A stretch of 6,108 bases of DNA, taken from the NCBI GenBank assembly GCA_004525875.1, contig SPBQ01000154.1, positions 1 through 6,108 on the forward strand. Direction: 5' to 3'. Source of the stretch: Myxococcales bacterium (GTDB lineage: Bacteria > Desulfobacterota_B > Binatia > UBA1149 > SPBQ01). A program made the position numbers and the translations under genes. Under the pieces are notes generated by a model. That model ran no database searches. It worked only from the letters and a program-made list of their open reading frames with translations, and was not told where the DNA came from. Positions 1 to 5,909 of the stretch are shown piece by piece (the first letter of the stretch is position 1; every line of letters begins with the position of its first letter).

Positions 1-585
1 ATGGACCGCACCCGCCGGCGCCGGCTGCAGCCCGCGATGGTGAAGCCGGCGCAACCACGGCAGCGCTTCGGCCACTGCGCGCGCCGCTTCCGCGTCCGGT
101 CGCACCGAGCGCTCGGCCGCCGCAGCGAACGATGCACAGGCCGTCTCGCCGGCCGCAAGCCACCAGGCCGCGGCTCGCATCGGCGCCTGCGTCACCTCTC
201 CCGTTGCCGACATCCAGTCGCCAACCACGAGCAAGAAGGCCACGAGCTCGGAGTGCGAGAGCTCGGGGTCGAGATCGCAGTCGTACAGCGTCCATGTGCT
301 CGTGTTGAGCACCTGCGCGTAGGGCCGGAGGGTGATGCCATCGCTCGCCACGCCGATACCGCGGATGCGCGGCCGCGGCCATGCGGGCATGCGGTCGGCG
401 AGCGCCTTCGCGCGTCGCCAGTACAGATCGAGAGATGTCGCGAGGAGATCGACGCGAGCGCGGCTCCAGCCGCTTTCCCGTTCGAGGAACGCAGCCAGAT
501 CGGGAGCCGGGCCCGTGGGGCTCAGGTGCTCGGTCGGCAGCAGAAGGAAATCCGGTTCGCCGCGGCAGTATCGGCCGATCCGCAC
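1..585 (-). CDS. Unrecognised protein, 3' end beyond the window (last gene of the DUF1800/DUF1501 operon)
   Basis: An open frame on the minus strand runs without a stop from just after the DUF1501 stop codon to the left edge. It gives 195 residues from a GTG at 585, and the C-terminus is missing. The GTG is chosen because an AGGACG ribosome-binding site overlaps the DUF1501 stop at the right distance and no ATG lies near it. The frame shows coding-like G/C-rich third positions. The protein starts MRIGRYCRGEPDFLLLP, is rich in Ala, Arg, Trp and Leu, and has a probable helical core with a 'FLLVVGDWM' stretch around residues 117-125 and an Ala-rich helix around 137-160. It has no signal peptide and no clear membrane span. 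I do not recognise a family. Its 12-bp separation from DUF1501 suggests co-translation and a role linked to that system. The opposite-strand reading frame here is a shadow in the same codon register. Confidence 0.72.
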   Translation of the reverse strand, partial: MRIGRYCRGEPDFLLLPTEHLSPTGPAPDLAAFLERESGWSRARVDLLATSLDLYWRRAKALADRMPAWPRPRIRGIGVASDGITLRPYAQVLNTSTWTLYDCDLDPELSHSELVAFLLVVGDWMSATGEVTQAPMRAAAWWLAAGETACASFAAAAERSVRPDAEAARAVAEALPWLRRLHHRGLQPAPAGAVH

Positions 586-593
586 GCAGCGAA

Positions 594-599
594 CGTCCT
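594..599 (-). promoter_or_regulatory. Ribosome-binding site AGGACG for the GTG start at 585
   Basis: On the minus strand the DUF1501 stop TAG is followed at once by GACG, so the AGGACG motif shares two bases with the stop codon. The AGGA core ends 10 nt before the GTG at 585. This arrangement decides the start of the downstream gene and suggests translational coupling to DUF1501. Confidence 0.5.
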
Positions 600-2013
600 A
601 AAGAAAGCCCATGTCGAAGTTCGGTACCGTCCAGTACTCTGCCGCAGGCCCGACATCGGGCGGCATGATATTCGTGAGAATCGATGACTGGTTCATGTTG
701 ACCCAGTGTTTGAGGATCGTGCCGTACACGTCGCGGAAATCCGTCGAGCGGAACGGGTTCGCGTTCTGCGTGTAGACCGTGTTCTCCTGATCGTCGAGAG
801 CCGAGGCCTCGATGTTGGGATGATTCCCATAGATCCCGCCATTGACCGACTCGCCGATGACGAACATCGGACCTTGAGAGCCGTGATCGGTTCCGTTGCT
901 GTTCTGCGGGATGCGGCGGCTGAACTCGCTCCAGACGACCATCGTCACCTTTGAACCGACGCCCATGTCATTCATGTCCTGGAAGAACAGGCTGACCGCT
1001 TCCGAGACTTCCCTGTGTAGCGAGTAATGCTGCGCGCCCGGCTCCGCGCCTCCCTGATCGGCATGCGTATCGTAGCCACCGTTGCGCACCTGGAAGAAGC
1101 GCGCCGTGACGCCGGGCTGTCCGGTAGAGACGCCGTAGATGACCTTCGCCACCTCACGGAGATCGCGCGCGGTGCTCGTATCGAGCCCATCGTACGCGTC
1201 ATCGAAACCGGCGCGGTCGACCTCGTAGAGCCCGTGCAGCGGCGGATAGCTCTGGGTGCTCAGCAGCGTCGCCCGGCCGGCGTTGCCGACCAGGCTGACG
1301 AGTTCCTGGGGATTGAGGCCGGCGGAGCTATGCAGGTTGCTGTAGGCTGCTTCGATCGGCGCCTCATCGTTCTCGTCGTAATCATCGAACGGGAAACCGA
1401 AGCTACGGAGTCGCCGTATGGCCAGCACGCTGGTCCCCGTCGTTCGCAGCTCGCCGGCAATCGAGTTGTTGATGCTCACGCCGTAGACATCGAGCGGGCC
1501 GTACTCGAGGCCGAGATGCCGCCCGGCCCAGCCGGTGCCGACGATCGTCGACAGTCCAGCCGGGTTCGCGGTCTCCCAGATGGTCTGCGCCGACTCGTGC
1601 GACAGGCTGTAGTTGGGATAGCCGGTGCCCTGGATGACGGCCACGTTGCCGGCATCATACGCCGCGGCCAGCGGGGCCAGGCCGGGGTGGAAGCCGAGCG
1701 CGGTGCCCGTGCCCGGGTCGTCGGCATGCGAGGACGGCACGGCCGCGTCGCCCGGATCGATGCGCAACCCTCCACTGCCCGTACTGCGGTGGCCCTCGTA
1801 GGCGGTGCGCAGACCGGCGACGTTGTCGAGCGGGAGCACGGTGTTCAGCCCGTCGTTGCCGCCGTCGAGGTAGAGAATCACGAGGTAGCGGTCGCCGATC
1901 GTGTCCGCGAACGCGCTCCGGACCAACGGGTTGCCGAACAGCCGCGGCACGGCGAGGGTTCCGTCCGTCGCGACACTCGCACGCTTGAGGAACTGTCGTC
2001 TCGTCAGTGGCAT
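598..2013 (-). CDS. DUF1501 family protein, Tat-exported
   Basis: This 471-residue protein is a full-length member of the DUF1501 family, which belongs to the alkaline phosphatase/sulfatase-like fold group; no enzymatic activity is established for it. A complete Tat motif TRRQFLK sits at residues 4-10, followed by a rather weakly hydrophobic stretch containing Asp17, and a likely AxA-type cleavage site (SAFA-DT) near residue 36. Family motifs follow in order: LYLDGGNDGLNTVLP (47-61), QGTGYPNYSLSHE (128-140), GWAGRHLG (161-168), GGYDTHADQGG (312-322), SEFSRRIPQNSNGTDHGSQG (362-381) with GGIYG at 392-396, and FRDVYGTILKHW (426-437). The start has an AGGAGA ribosome-binding site 7 nt upstream. 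It follows DUF1800 by 22 bp. Known context: DUF1501 and DUF1800 genes are very often adjacent. Inference: the product is folded in the cytoplasm and exported to the periplasm or cell surface, possibly with a bound metal. Confidence 0.95.
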   Translation of the reverse strand: MPLTRRQFLKRASVATDGTLAVPRLFGNPLVRSAFADTIGDRYLVILYLDGGNDGLNTVLPLDNVAGLRTAYEGHRSTGSGGLRIDPGDAAVPSSHADDPGTGTALGFHPGLAPLAAAYDAGNVAVIQGTGYPNYSLSHESAQTIWETANPAGLSTIVGTGWAGRHLGLEYGPLDVYGVSINNSIAGELRTTGTSVLAIRRLRSFGFPFDDYDENDEAPIEAAYSNLHSSAGLNPQELVSLVGNAGRATLLSTQSYPPLHGLYEVDRAGFDDAYDGLDTSTARDLREVAKVIYGVSTGQPGVTARFFQVRNGGYDTHADQGGAEPGAQHYSLHREVSEAVSLFFQDMNDMGVGSKVTMVVWSEFSRRIPQNSNGTDHGSQGPMFVIGESVNGGIYGNHPNIEASALDDQENTVYTQNANPFRSTDFRDVYGTILKHWVNMNQSSILTNIMPPDVGPAAEYWTVPNFDMGFL

Positions 2014-2035
2014 CGTTCTGTCTCCTATCGTCGTC

Positions 2036-2482
2036 CTAGTGGAGCTGGTACTGCGGCGACTGCATCACCAGTGCGAACAGGCCGTGGAGTTTCGTGTTGC
2101 GAACGTCGAAATCGTCCAGATCGAGCTCGGTGACTGCACCGTCATCGGTGAGATACGCGATGAGCTCGTCACGCTCGGCCGCCGTGAATTGATCGGTCAC
2201 GCCGAGCGCGTCCGTCACGGCGTCGGCGATCGCGCCCGGATCCGTGAGGTTCTTTTCGATCAGCTTCTCCGGTTTGAACCGTCCACCGTCGCGAGCCGCG
2301 GCGATGTCGCGCGCGAACGTGTAGCGCGCCAGGAGTGTCGAGCTGCTGATCCAGCCGCTCTCCCAGTCCCAGCCGAAAACGCTCGGCGGATCCCCGATGA
2401 TCTGCCCCATGTTGCCCAGGTGATCGAAAAGACGGAGAAATCCGCCCCCCGGGATCTCGAGATCCTTGCCCTTCCCCTTCAT
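2036..2482 (-). CDS. DUF1800 family protein, C-terminal part (after internal TAG)
   Basis: This 148-residue frame carries the C-terminal third of a DUF1800 protein. Typical family features are HLGNMGQIIGDPPSVFGWDW (21-40), the conserved DPP...GW...W block, then WISSSTLLARYTFARD (44-59) and a terminal helix ending in LFALVMQSPQYQLH (135-148). It is in the same frame as the N-terminal part at 2498-3508, with only the TAG and five codons (Leu-Arg-Leu-Thr-Arg) between that part and this ATG. The ATG at 2482 is the first possible start after the TAG. A weak AGG lies 9 nt upstream, so re-initiation after the stop is possible but not well supported. Joined through the TAG, the two parts give about 490 residues, the normal family size. 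Whether this segment is made as a separate polypeptide is unknown. Confidence 0.75.
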   Translation of the reverse strand: MKGKGKDLEIPGGGFLRLFDHLGNMGQIIGDPPSVFGWDWESGWISSSTLLARYTFARDIAAARDGGRFKPEKLIEKNLTDPGAIADAVTDALGVTDQFTAAERDELIAYLTDDGAVTELDLDDFDVRNTKLHGLFALVMQSPQYQLH

Positions 2483-2497
2483 GCGCGTGAGCCTGAG

Positions 2498-2500
2498 CTA
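2498..2500 (-). other. In-frame TAG interrupting DUF1800
   Basis: On the minus strand the frame reads Tyr-Val-Ile-Ser-TAG-Leu-Arg-Leu-Thr-Arg-Met-Lys. The stop lies within an 8-bp palindrome AGCTAGCT (2496-2503). No base insertion or deletion is needed to join the two halves. From family patterns the missing residue is probably small (Ser, Thr or Ala); a serine TCG would become TAG by one C-to-A change. That residue choice is an inference. Confidence 0.85.
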
Positions 2501-3508
2501 GCTGATGACGTAGTCGATCGGCCACTTGACGGACTTCTTCGTGTTGGCGCCAAAGGGGGCGGGAGCCGACGCTTCGTAGAAAGCGTCGTGGCACAGGATC
2601 GAGCGGATGAGCTCCTCGATGTTCCAGGAGCCGACGAAACCGGAGTCGGCCAGCACTTCGTCGACGACCGACTTCTCGGGGTTCGCGTAGGCGAAGAACT
2701 CGAGCAGACGGTGTGCCGTCCGACGGGCGACCGTGTTCTCACCGTCGCTATCGAGGTGGTCGAAGATGATGTCGATGACGACATCGATCTCGTTCTCTCC
2801 CTCTCCGCCAGTCGTGAACGATGCCCCACCGGGGCCAAAGCCGTGAGCGCTGTTGAAGATCGCCTTCGGACCGCGTTCCGGGAAATCGGCCTCGAAATCA
2901 TGCCGCCCGACGTCGAGGTACGCAGTGCCGTCCTCCTCGAGCCTCCAGCCAGTGAACGCGCGCGCGATCTGCACGATGTCGCTCTGGGTGTAGTTCTCGA
3001 CACCGTTCAGATCGAATACGCCGAGCGTGAACAGCTCGCACAGCTCGCGCGGGTAGTTCTCGTTCGGGATTTCCTTTCGATTCTGGACCGTATTCAGAAA
3101 AATCATCATCGCGGCGTCCTTGTTGATCGCCTTGACGTAATCCTTGAAGTTACCGAGCGCGTACGTGTAGTGGTTCTGCAGATGCAGCGTCATCGCCTCG
3201 GACCGTTCGACGACGCTCGCTGACACCGAGAAATGGTCGTGCCAGAACAGGACGGTCTTATCCAGGAACGGCGTCCGACCCTTGCTCAGGTGCTTCACCC
3301 ACTTGTTGTGGACATCCAAGTTCTCCTTGCCCTTCGCCTTGAGGATCTTGCGCTTCTGGCCAAGGATGTAGTCGGCCGCGCCCCCGCGAGTCATGCTGCC
3401 CACGCGTCTCTCGGCCTTCTGCAGCTCCTTCGGCGTCGGTCCGAAACCCGTACGTCTCAGAGCGTGCCGGAGCTCGGCCACATTGATGCTTGTGTTCGCG
3501 TCGCCCAT
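2498..3508 (-). CDS. DUF1800 family protein, N-terminal part, cut short by an in-frame TAG
   Basis: This 336-residue frame holds the first two thirds of a DUF1800 protein, a family of unknown biochemical role that usually pairs with DUF1501. Family motifs in order: LRHALRRTGFGPTPKEL (13-29), LFWHDHFSVS (87-96), the signature LNTVQNRKEIPNENYPRELC (138-157) followed by ELFTLGV, YTQSDIVQIARAFTGWRL (173-190), and ARRTAHRLLEFF (261-272). The frame ends at TAG just after KKSVKWPIDYVIS, which is exactly where homologues continue into the segment found at 2497-2036. There is no signal peptide. The ATG at 3508 follows a purine-rich GGGGGAAG stretch that can serve as a ribosome-binding site, and lies 30 bp after the stop of the upstream Cys-rich gene. 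The gene is either a recent pseudogene, a split gene, or affected by a base error. Truncation would remove the conserved DPPSVFGW block, so the short product alone is unlikely to be fully functional. Confidence 0.88.
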   Translation of the reverse strand: MGDANTSINVAELRHALRRTGFGPTPKELQKAERRVGSMTRGGAADYILGQKRKILKAKGKENLDVHNKWVKHLSKGRTPFLDKTVLFWHDHFSVSASVVERSEAMTLHLQNHYTYALGNFKDYVKAINKDAAMMIFLNTVQNRKEIPNENYPRELCELFTLGVFDLNGVENYTQSDIVQIARAFTGWRLEEDGTAYLDVGRHDFEADFPERGPKAIFNSAHGFGPGGASFTTGGEGENEIDVVIDIIFDHLDSDGENTVARRTAHRLLEFFAYANPEKSVVDEVLADSGFVGSWNIEELIRSILCHDAFYEASAPAPFGANTKKSVKWPIDYVIS

Positions 3509-3538
3509 CGTCTTCCCCCGTCGGGTCGTCGTCGTGAA

Positions 3539-4519
3539 TCAGTTGTCGGTGCCGGGCACCCAGTCGTTCTCGGGAGCACCGGCAAGAATCCATAGTTCGA
3601 TGATGTTCCGGAAGCCACTCGATACCTTCTTTCCCTCTAACGGCATACGGGCACCCATCCCGACGTCGAGATTTCCAGTCAGCTTCTGGATCAAGAAACT
3701 GACCTCGGGGTCGCCGCTCATGGGGCCGGTCGTGGCAACGCGCTTGAACCCGGCCAGGAGTGCCGCCGGGTTCGACGCGTCGACGTCGGCCAGCGCACCG
3801 TATGAGGTCCCGGACTCGAGCAGCAGGTTTCCCGCCAGCCCCTCGGAGTCATGACAGCCGCCAAGCGCGCAGGAGACGTCGAACACCTGTCGCTGGATGC
3901 GATCGAACGTACCGGAGAAGAAAGTCTGCGCGTCGCACATCCCCGGCGCGGGCTCGCACATCATCTTGAGCTTATCGTTGTCGGTGAATCGTCTGCCCGA
4001 CATCACGATCGACTCCGATTCGATCTTCATGATCTTCCTGCCGCGCCGGCATTTCTTGCGGGGAAACGGTCCCTTGACGCCGACGGTGATGTTCGTGAAG
4101 CCGGTGCAGTCGTCCGCTGTCACGTTCGGAAGATCGAGCTCGTTCTCGATTCGTGCCTGCAGAGCCTGGTACTCGGTGTCGAACTTGGAGTCGCCATTGT
4201 CGACGGAGTGCTCGATGAGCGCCGAGCCGAGGCCGATGAGCGAGCAGTCGCCCGCATCGAACGTGCTGTTGGCACAGACCGAGGTCGCGAAGACGCAGAT
4301 CCCGTCGACGACACCTCCGGCGTCGCAAGCCGGGTCGCCGTCGGTGCATCGGATACGCTTGGGCTTGTCGACGGGGTCGTTGATGGACGTGTCGAGGACG
4401 AGAAGACAATCGGTCTTGGCGCTGCCGCCACCGCCGAACACGTCGGCCGACGCACCGCCGCATGCACCGACGACGATGAACGCGACGAGTGCGCCGACGC
4501 GCCGAGACCAGCTGGTCAT
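3539..4519 (-). CDS. Cys-rich secreted (probable lipo)protein with C-terminal CX4CH cytochrome c-like domain
   Basis: Starting at the ATG at 4519 the protein has 326 residues. The N-terminus (MTSWSRRVGALVAFIVVGAC) is a classic export signal. VGAC at 17-20 fits a lipobox with Cys20; signal peptidase I cleavage after GASA (22-25) is the alternative. A Cys-rich region spans about residues 38-195, with Cys at 38, 58, 65, 75, 82, 92, 138, 157, 188 and 195, and the Asp/Gly-rich motif CTDGDPACD (58-66); disulphides are likely. The C-terminal domain begins around residue 205 with RIQRQVFDVSCALGGCHDSE, a CX4CH motif (Cys217, Cys222, His223), followed by GDPEVSFLIQKL (269-280) and RMPLEG (291-296), where Met292 could be an axial ligand. 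This layout is typical of the cytochrome c-like domains found beside DUF1501/DUF1800 genes. Heme binding is inferred. A TTG at 4612 would add 31 residues ahead of the signal peptide and is disfavoured. It appears to be the first gene of the operon. Confidence 0.85.
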   Translation of the reverse strand: MTSWSRRVGALVAFIVVGACGGASADVFGGGGSAKTDCLLVLDTSINDPVDKPKRIRCTDGDPACDAGGVVDGICVFATSVCANSTFDAGDCSLIGLGSALIEHSVDNGDSKFDTEYQALQARIENELDLPNVTADDCTGFTNITVGVKGPFPRKKCRRGRKIMKIESESIVMSGRRFTDNDKLKMMCEPAPGMCDAQTFFSGTFDRIQRQVFDVSCALGGCHDSEGLAGNLLLESGTSYGALADVDASNPAALLAGFKRVATTGPMSGDPEVSFLIQKLTGNLDVGMGARMPLEGKKVSSGFRNIIELWILAGAPENDWVPGTDN

Positions 4520-4583
4520 ACCGACCCCCCCGAACGAGCCTACCTGTGAATTGCGACGCCCGGTACGTCGAGTGGCTGAGACA

Positions 4584-4612
4584 AAACCACCATCCATGGA
4601 GCGGCTAGTCAA
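4584..4612 (-). promoter_or_regulatory. Weak promoter candidate upstream of the operon
   Basis: On the minus strand TTGACT (4612-4607, five of six matches to the -35 consensus) is followed after 17 bp by TGGTTT (4589-4584), a poor -10 preceded by a TGG that could act as an extended -10. It would place transcription start roughly 60 nt before the ATG at 4519. The good -35 and its position favour it; the poor -10 does not. An activator or another sigma factor could explain the mismatch. Confidence 0.25.
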
Positions 4613-4843
4613 GGGGGTTTCCCTGCACCTCCGACCATCGAACTAGACGCGCCGGGCACCGACCGAGGACGCGCTCATCACGGTGAACGGTATAGCAAGT
4701 CCGCGCTTCAGCATCCGTGCCTCTCGCCATTTTCCCGACCATTCGACTGCATCGTCATCGGCGCCGTCATCTGTCCGTGGCCCGAATAGGGGGGCTCTTT
4801 GCAACACGTCGGGCGCGCGTCGTGGCTCGTTCGGCCTGCCGGC

Positions 4844-4857
4844 ATGACGTGCGTCAT
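4844..4857. repeat. 14-bp palindrome ATGACG-TG-CGTCAT
   Basis: Two 6-bp arms, ATGACG and CGTCAT, are perfect inverted repeats separated by two bases. The site lies outside any supported gene, about 325 bp before the start of the operon and about 100 bp after the end of the membrane-protein gene. The symmetry and size fit a binding site for a dimeric transcription factor, but no regulator is identified and a single copy was found in the intergenic region. Confidence 0.4.
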
Positions 4858-4953
4858 TCACCGATGCCGATCGGATCGCGCGCAGATCATCGTCGAGGAA
4901 CGCTGGCGCGCGAGAAGCCAGTTGCGATCCGGGGCACACGGCCGTCGCTGGAA

Positions 4954-5799
4954 TCAGCCCGAGGATGCCGCTCGCGTGCAGCGCTTTAGAAGCTGCAGTG
5001 TCGTCCAGAGGAAGAGCAGCGGAAACAGGATCGTCTGCAGGACGAACACGACGATGAGATCGATCGTGTACTCACCTACGTCCGACGCCGCCTCCTTCAA
5101 GACCGCGATCCGCGCATCGAAGTCGACGGCATCGCGGGCCGAGCGATAGGCGCGGAGCGCACTGGTGAGCATCGAACTATCCTCGTTAACGGTCGGACCC
5201 ACCGGCTCGTCGCTGGCGCCGCGAATAACGGCGGCCGTCTCCTCGAGATTTTGCGTCGACTCCGTGTACTGCGGCTCGAGGAAGGCCTCGTAGAGCGCCT
5301 CGCCTGCGATCGCAATGATGGGGATCGCGAAACGGACGATCACCAGAACAGCCGCGAGTGTTCGGACCATCCGTCGGTGGCGGATCGAGAACGCGCCGGG
5401 TCGCCACTCGATCGCCAGATACGCCAGTACCAGAATGCTGACGGCGAGGCGGAACCACGGCACGGCCGTTACCTCCAGCAGCACACGCTGGATCCCGAGC
5501 GATGTGCCGCTGACGAGCACGATCCAGGAGAAGCGCTCGATCAGATCGTTGATCGGATCGAGGATCTCGCCCGGCTTGAACGTCATGCCGACGCCCCCAG
5601 GCTCGACCGCCACCTCGGTCCCCTGCGCGACAGAGATCACGCCGTTGAGCCCTCGGGCCACGCCATACGCGATCAGAGCACGCTCGAACCCCGCTTCCGT
5701 GTACGCCCGGCCCGCGTCATCGAGGACGCCGAGCTGGGAGACCGCCACGATCGTGACGGCTGCGGCAGTGGCGAGCAAGTGGCGACGAAGTTCGTACAT
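4954..5799 (-). CDS. Conserved multi-spanning inner-membrane protein of unknown function
   Basis: From the ATG at 5799 the product has 281 residues. A hydrophobic segment near the N-terminus (about 7-26) serves as a signal anchor or signal peptide. A conserved-looking soluble region follows, with FERALIAYGVARGLNGVISV (38-57) and EPGGVGMTFKPGEILDPIND (66-85). Further hydrophobic segments lie around 91-112, 115-131, 147-166 and 246-269; the stretch between the last two (about 170-240) is polar and probably helical. I recall similar 'RGLNGVISVAQGTEV' proteins in other proteobacteria but no assigned function or named domain. An upstream ATG at 5853 adds 18 residues. I prefer 5799 because a good -10-like element (5842-5837) lies inside that extension; neither start has a clear ribosome-binding site. 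The gene is separated from both neighbours and may be a single transcription unit. Confidence 0.8.
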   Translation of the reverse strand: MYELRRHLLATAAAVTIVAVSQLGVLDDAGRAYTEAGFERALIAYGVARGLNGVISVAQGTEVAVEPGGVGMTFKPGEILDPINDLIERFSWIVLVSGTSLGIQRVLLEVTAVPWFRLAVSILVLAYLAIEWRPGAFSIRHRRMVRTLAAVLVIVRFAIPIIAIAGEALYEAFLEPQYTESTQNLEETAAVIRGASDEPVGPTVNEDSSMLTSALRAYRSARDAVDFDARIAVLKEAASDVGEYTIDLIVVFVLQTILFPLLFLWTTLQLLKRCTRAASSG

Positions 5800-5836
5800 C
5801 CGCTGTCGGGATCGGCCGGCGGCGATCGGTCGAGGC

Positions 5837-5865
5837 GTTATATCGCCATGCATCGACGCGGGAAA
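5837..5865 (-). promoter_or_regulatory. Predicted sigma-70-type promoter for the membrane-protein gene
   Basis: On the minus strand TTTCCC (5865-5860, three of six matches to the -35 consensus) and TATAAC (5842-5837, five of six matches to the -10 consensus) are spaced by 17 bp. They sit in the 110-bp gap between the methyltransferase end and the ATG at 5799, giving a leader of about 30 nt. The A/T-rich -10 stands out in this GC-rich sequence. Confidence 0.45.
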
Positions 5866-5909
5866 GCCGCCGCGTCACTCGGTAGTTCGCGTCCTGAGGC
5901 TGAGATCGA

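Larger units (their letters stand above)
4520..4953. other. Intergenic region without a convincing gene
   Basis: These 434 bp separate the membrane-protein gene from the operon. A 98-codon minus-strand frame (4939-4643) and overlapping plus-strand frames exist, but none shows a known motif, clear codon bias or a good ribosome-binding site. The region contains a 14-bp palindrome, a weak promoter candidate and a run of seven G (minus strand, 4531-4525) that ends 5 nt before the ATG at 4519 and may act as an atypical ribosome-binding site. I see no strong terminator with a T tract. This is where the operon's promoter and any regulator sites should lie. Confidence 0.6.

Noticed and set aside
1..687. 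Plus-strand frame beginning at the left edge
   Set aside because: It is in the exact complementary register of the minus-strand gene, runs into the DUF1501 gene, and its Arg/His-rich product looks like an antisense translation.
2498..2500. Stop-codon reassignment or pyrrolysine-like use of TAG
   Set aside because: TAG also terminates DUF1501 (600-598) and DUF1800 (2038-2036) at natural family C-termini, so a general recoding does not fit.
1027..3223. Long plus-strand open frames (1027-2133 and 1901-3223) opposite DUF1501 and DUF1800
   Set aside because: They lie antisense to genes with clear family motifs, and show no recognisable domains. Long antisense frames are expected in GC-rich coding DNA.
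3851..4646. Plus-strand frames opposite the Cys-rich gene
   Set aside because: The minus strand encodes a signal peptide, ordered cysteines and a CX4CH domain; the plus-strand products have no recognisable motif.
4903..4921. Hairpin CTGGC/GCCAG after the membrane-protein gene as a terminator
   Set aside because: The stem is only 5 bp with a 9-nt loop, and no T tract follows on the minus strand.
4643..4939. A 98-residue minus-strand frame in the intergenic gap
   Set aside because: No ribosome-binding site, weak codon bias, no motif, and a low-complexity Arg/Ala/Asp-rich product. It could be a gene remnant but I cannot support it.
5521..5566. Six GATC sites within 46 bp, like an origin or methylation cluster
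   Set aside because: They lie inside the membrane-protein gene and arise from its Asp-Pro-Ile and Asp-Leu-Ile-Glu codons; no DnaA-box-like sequences accompany them.
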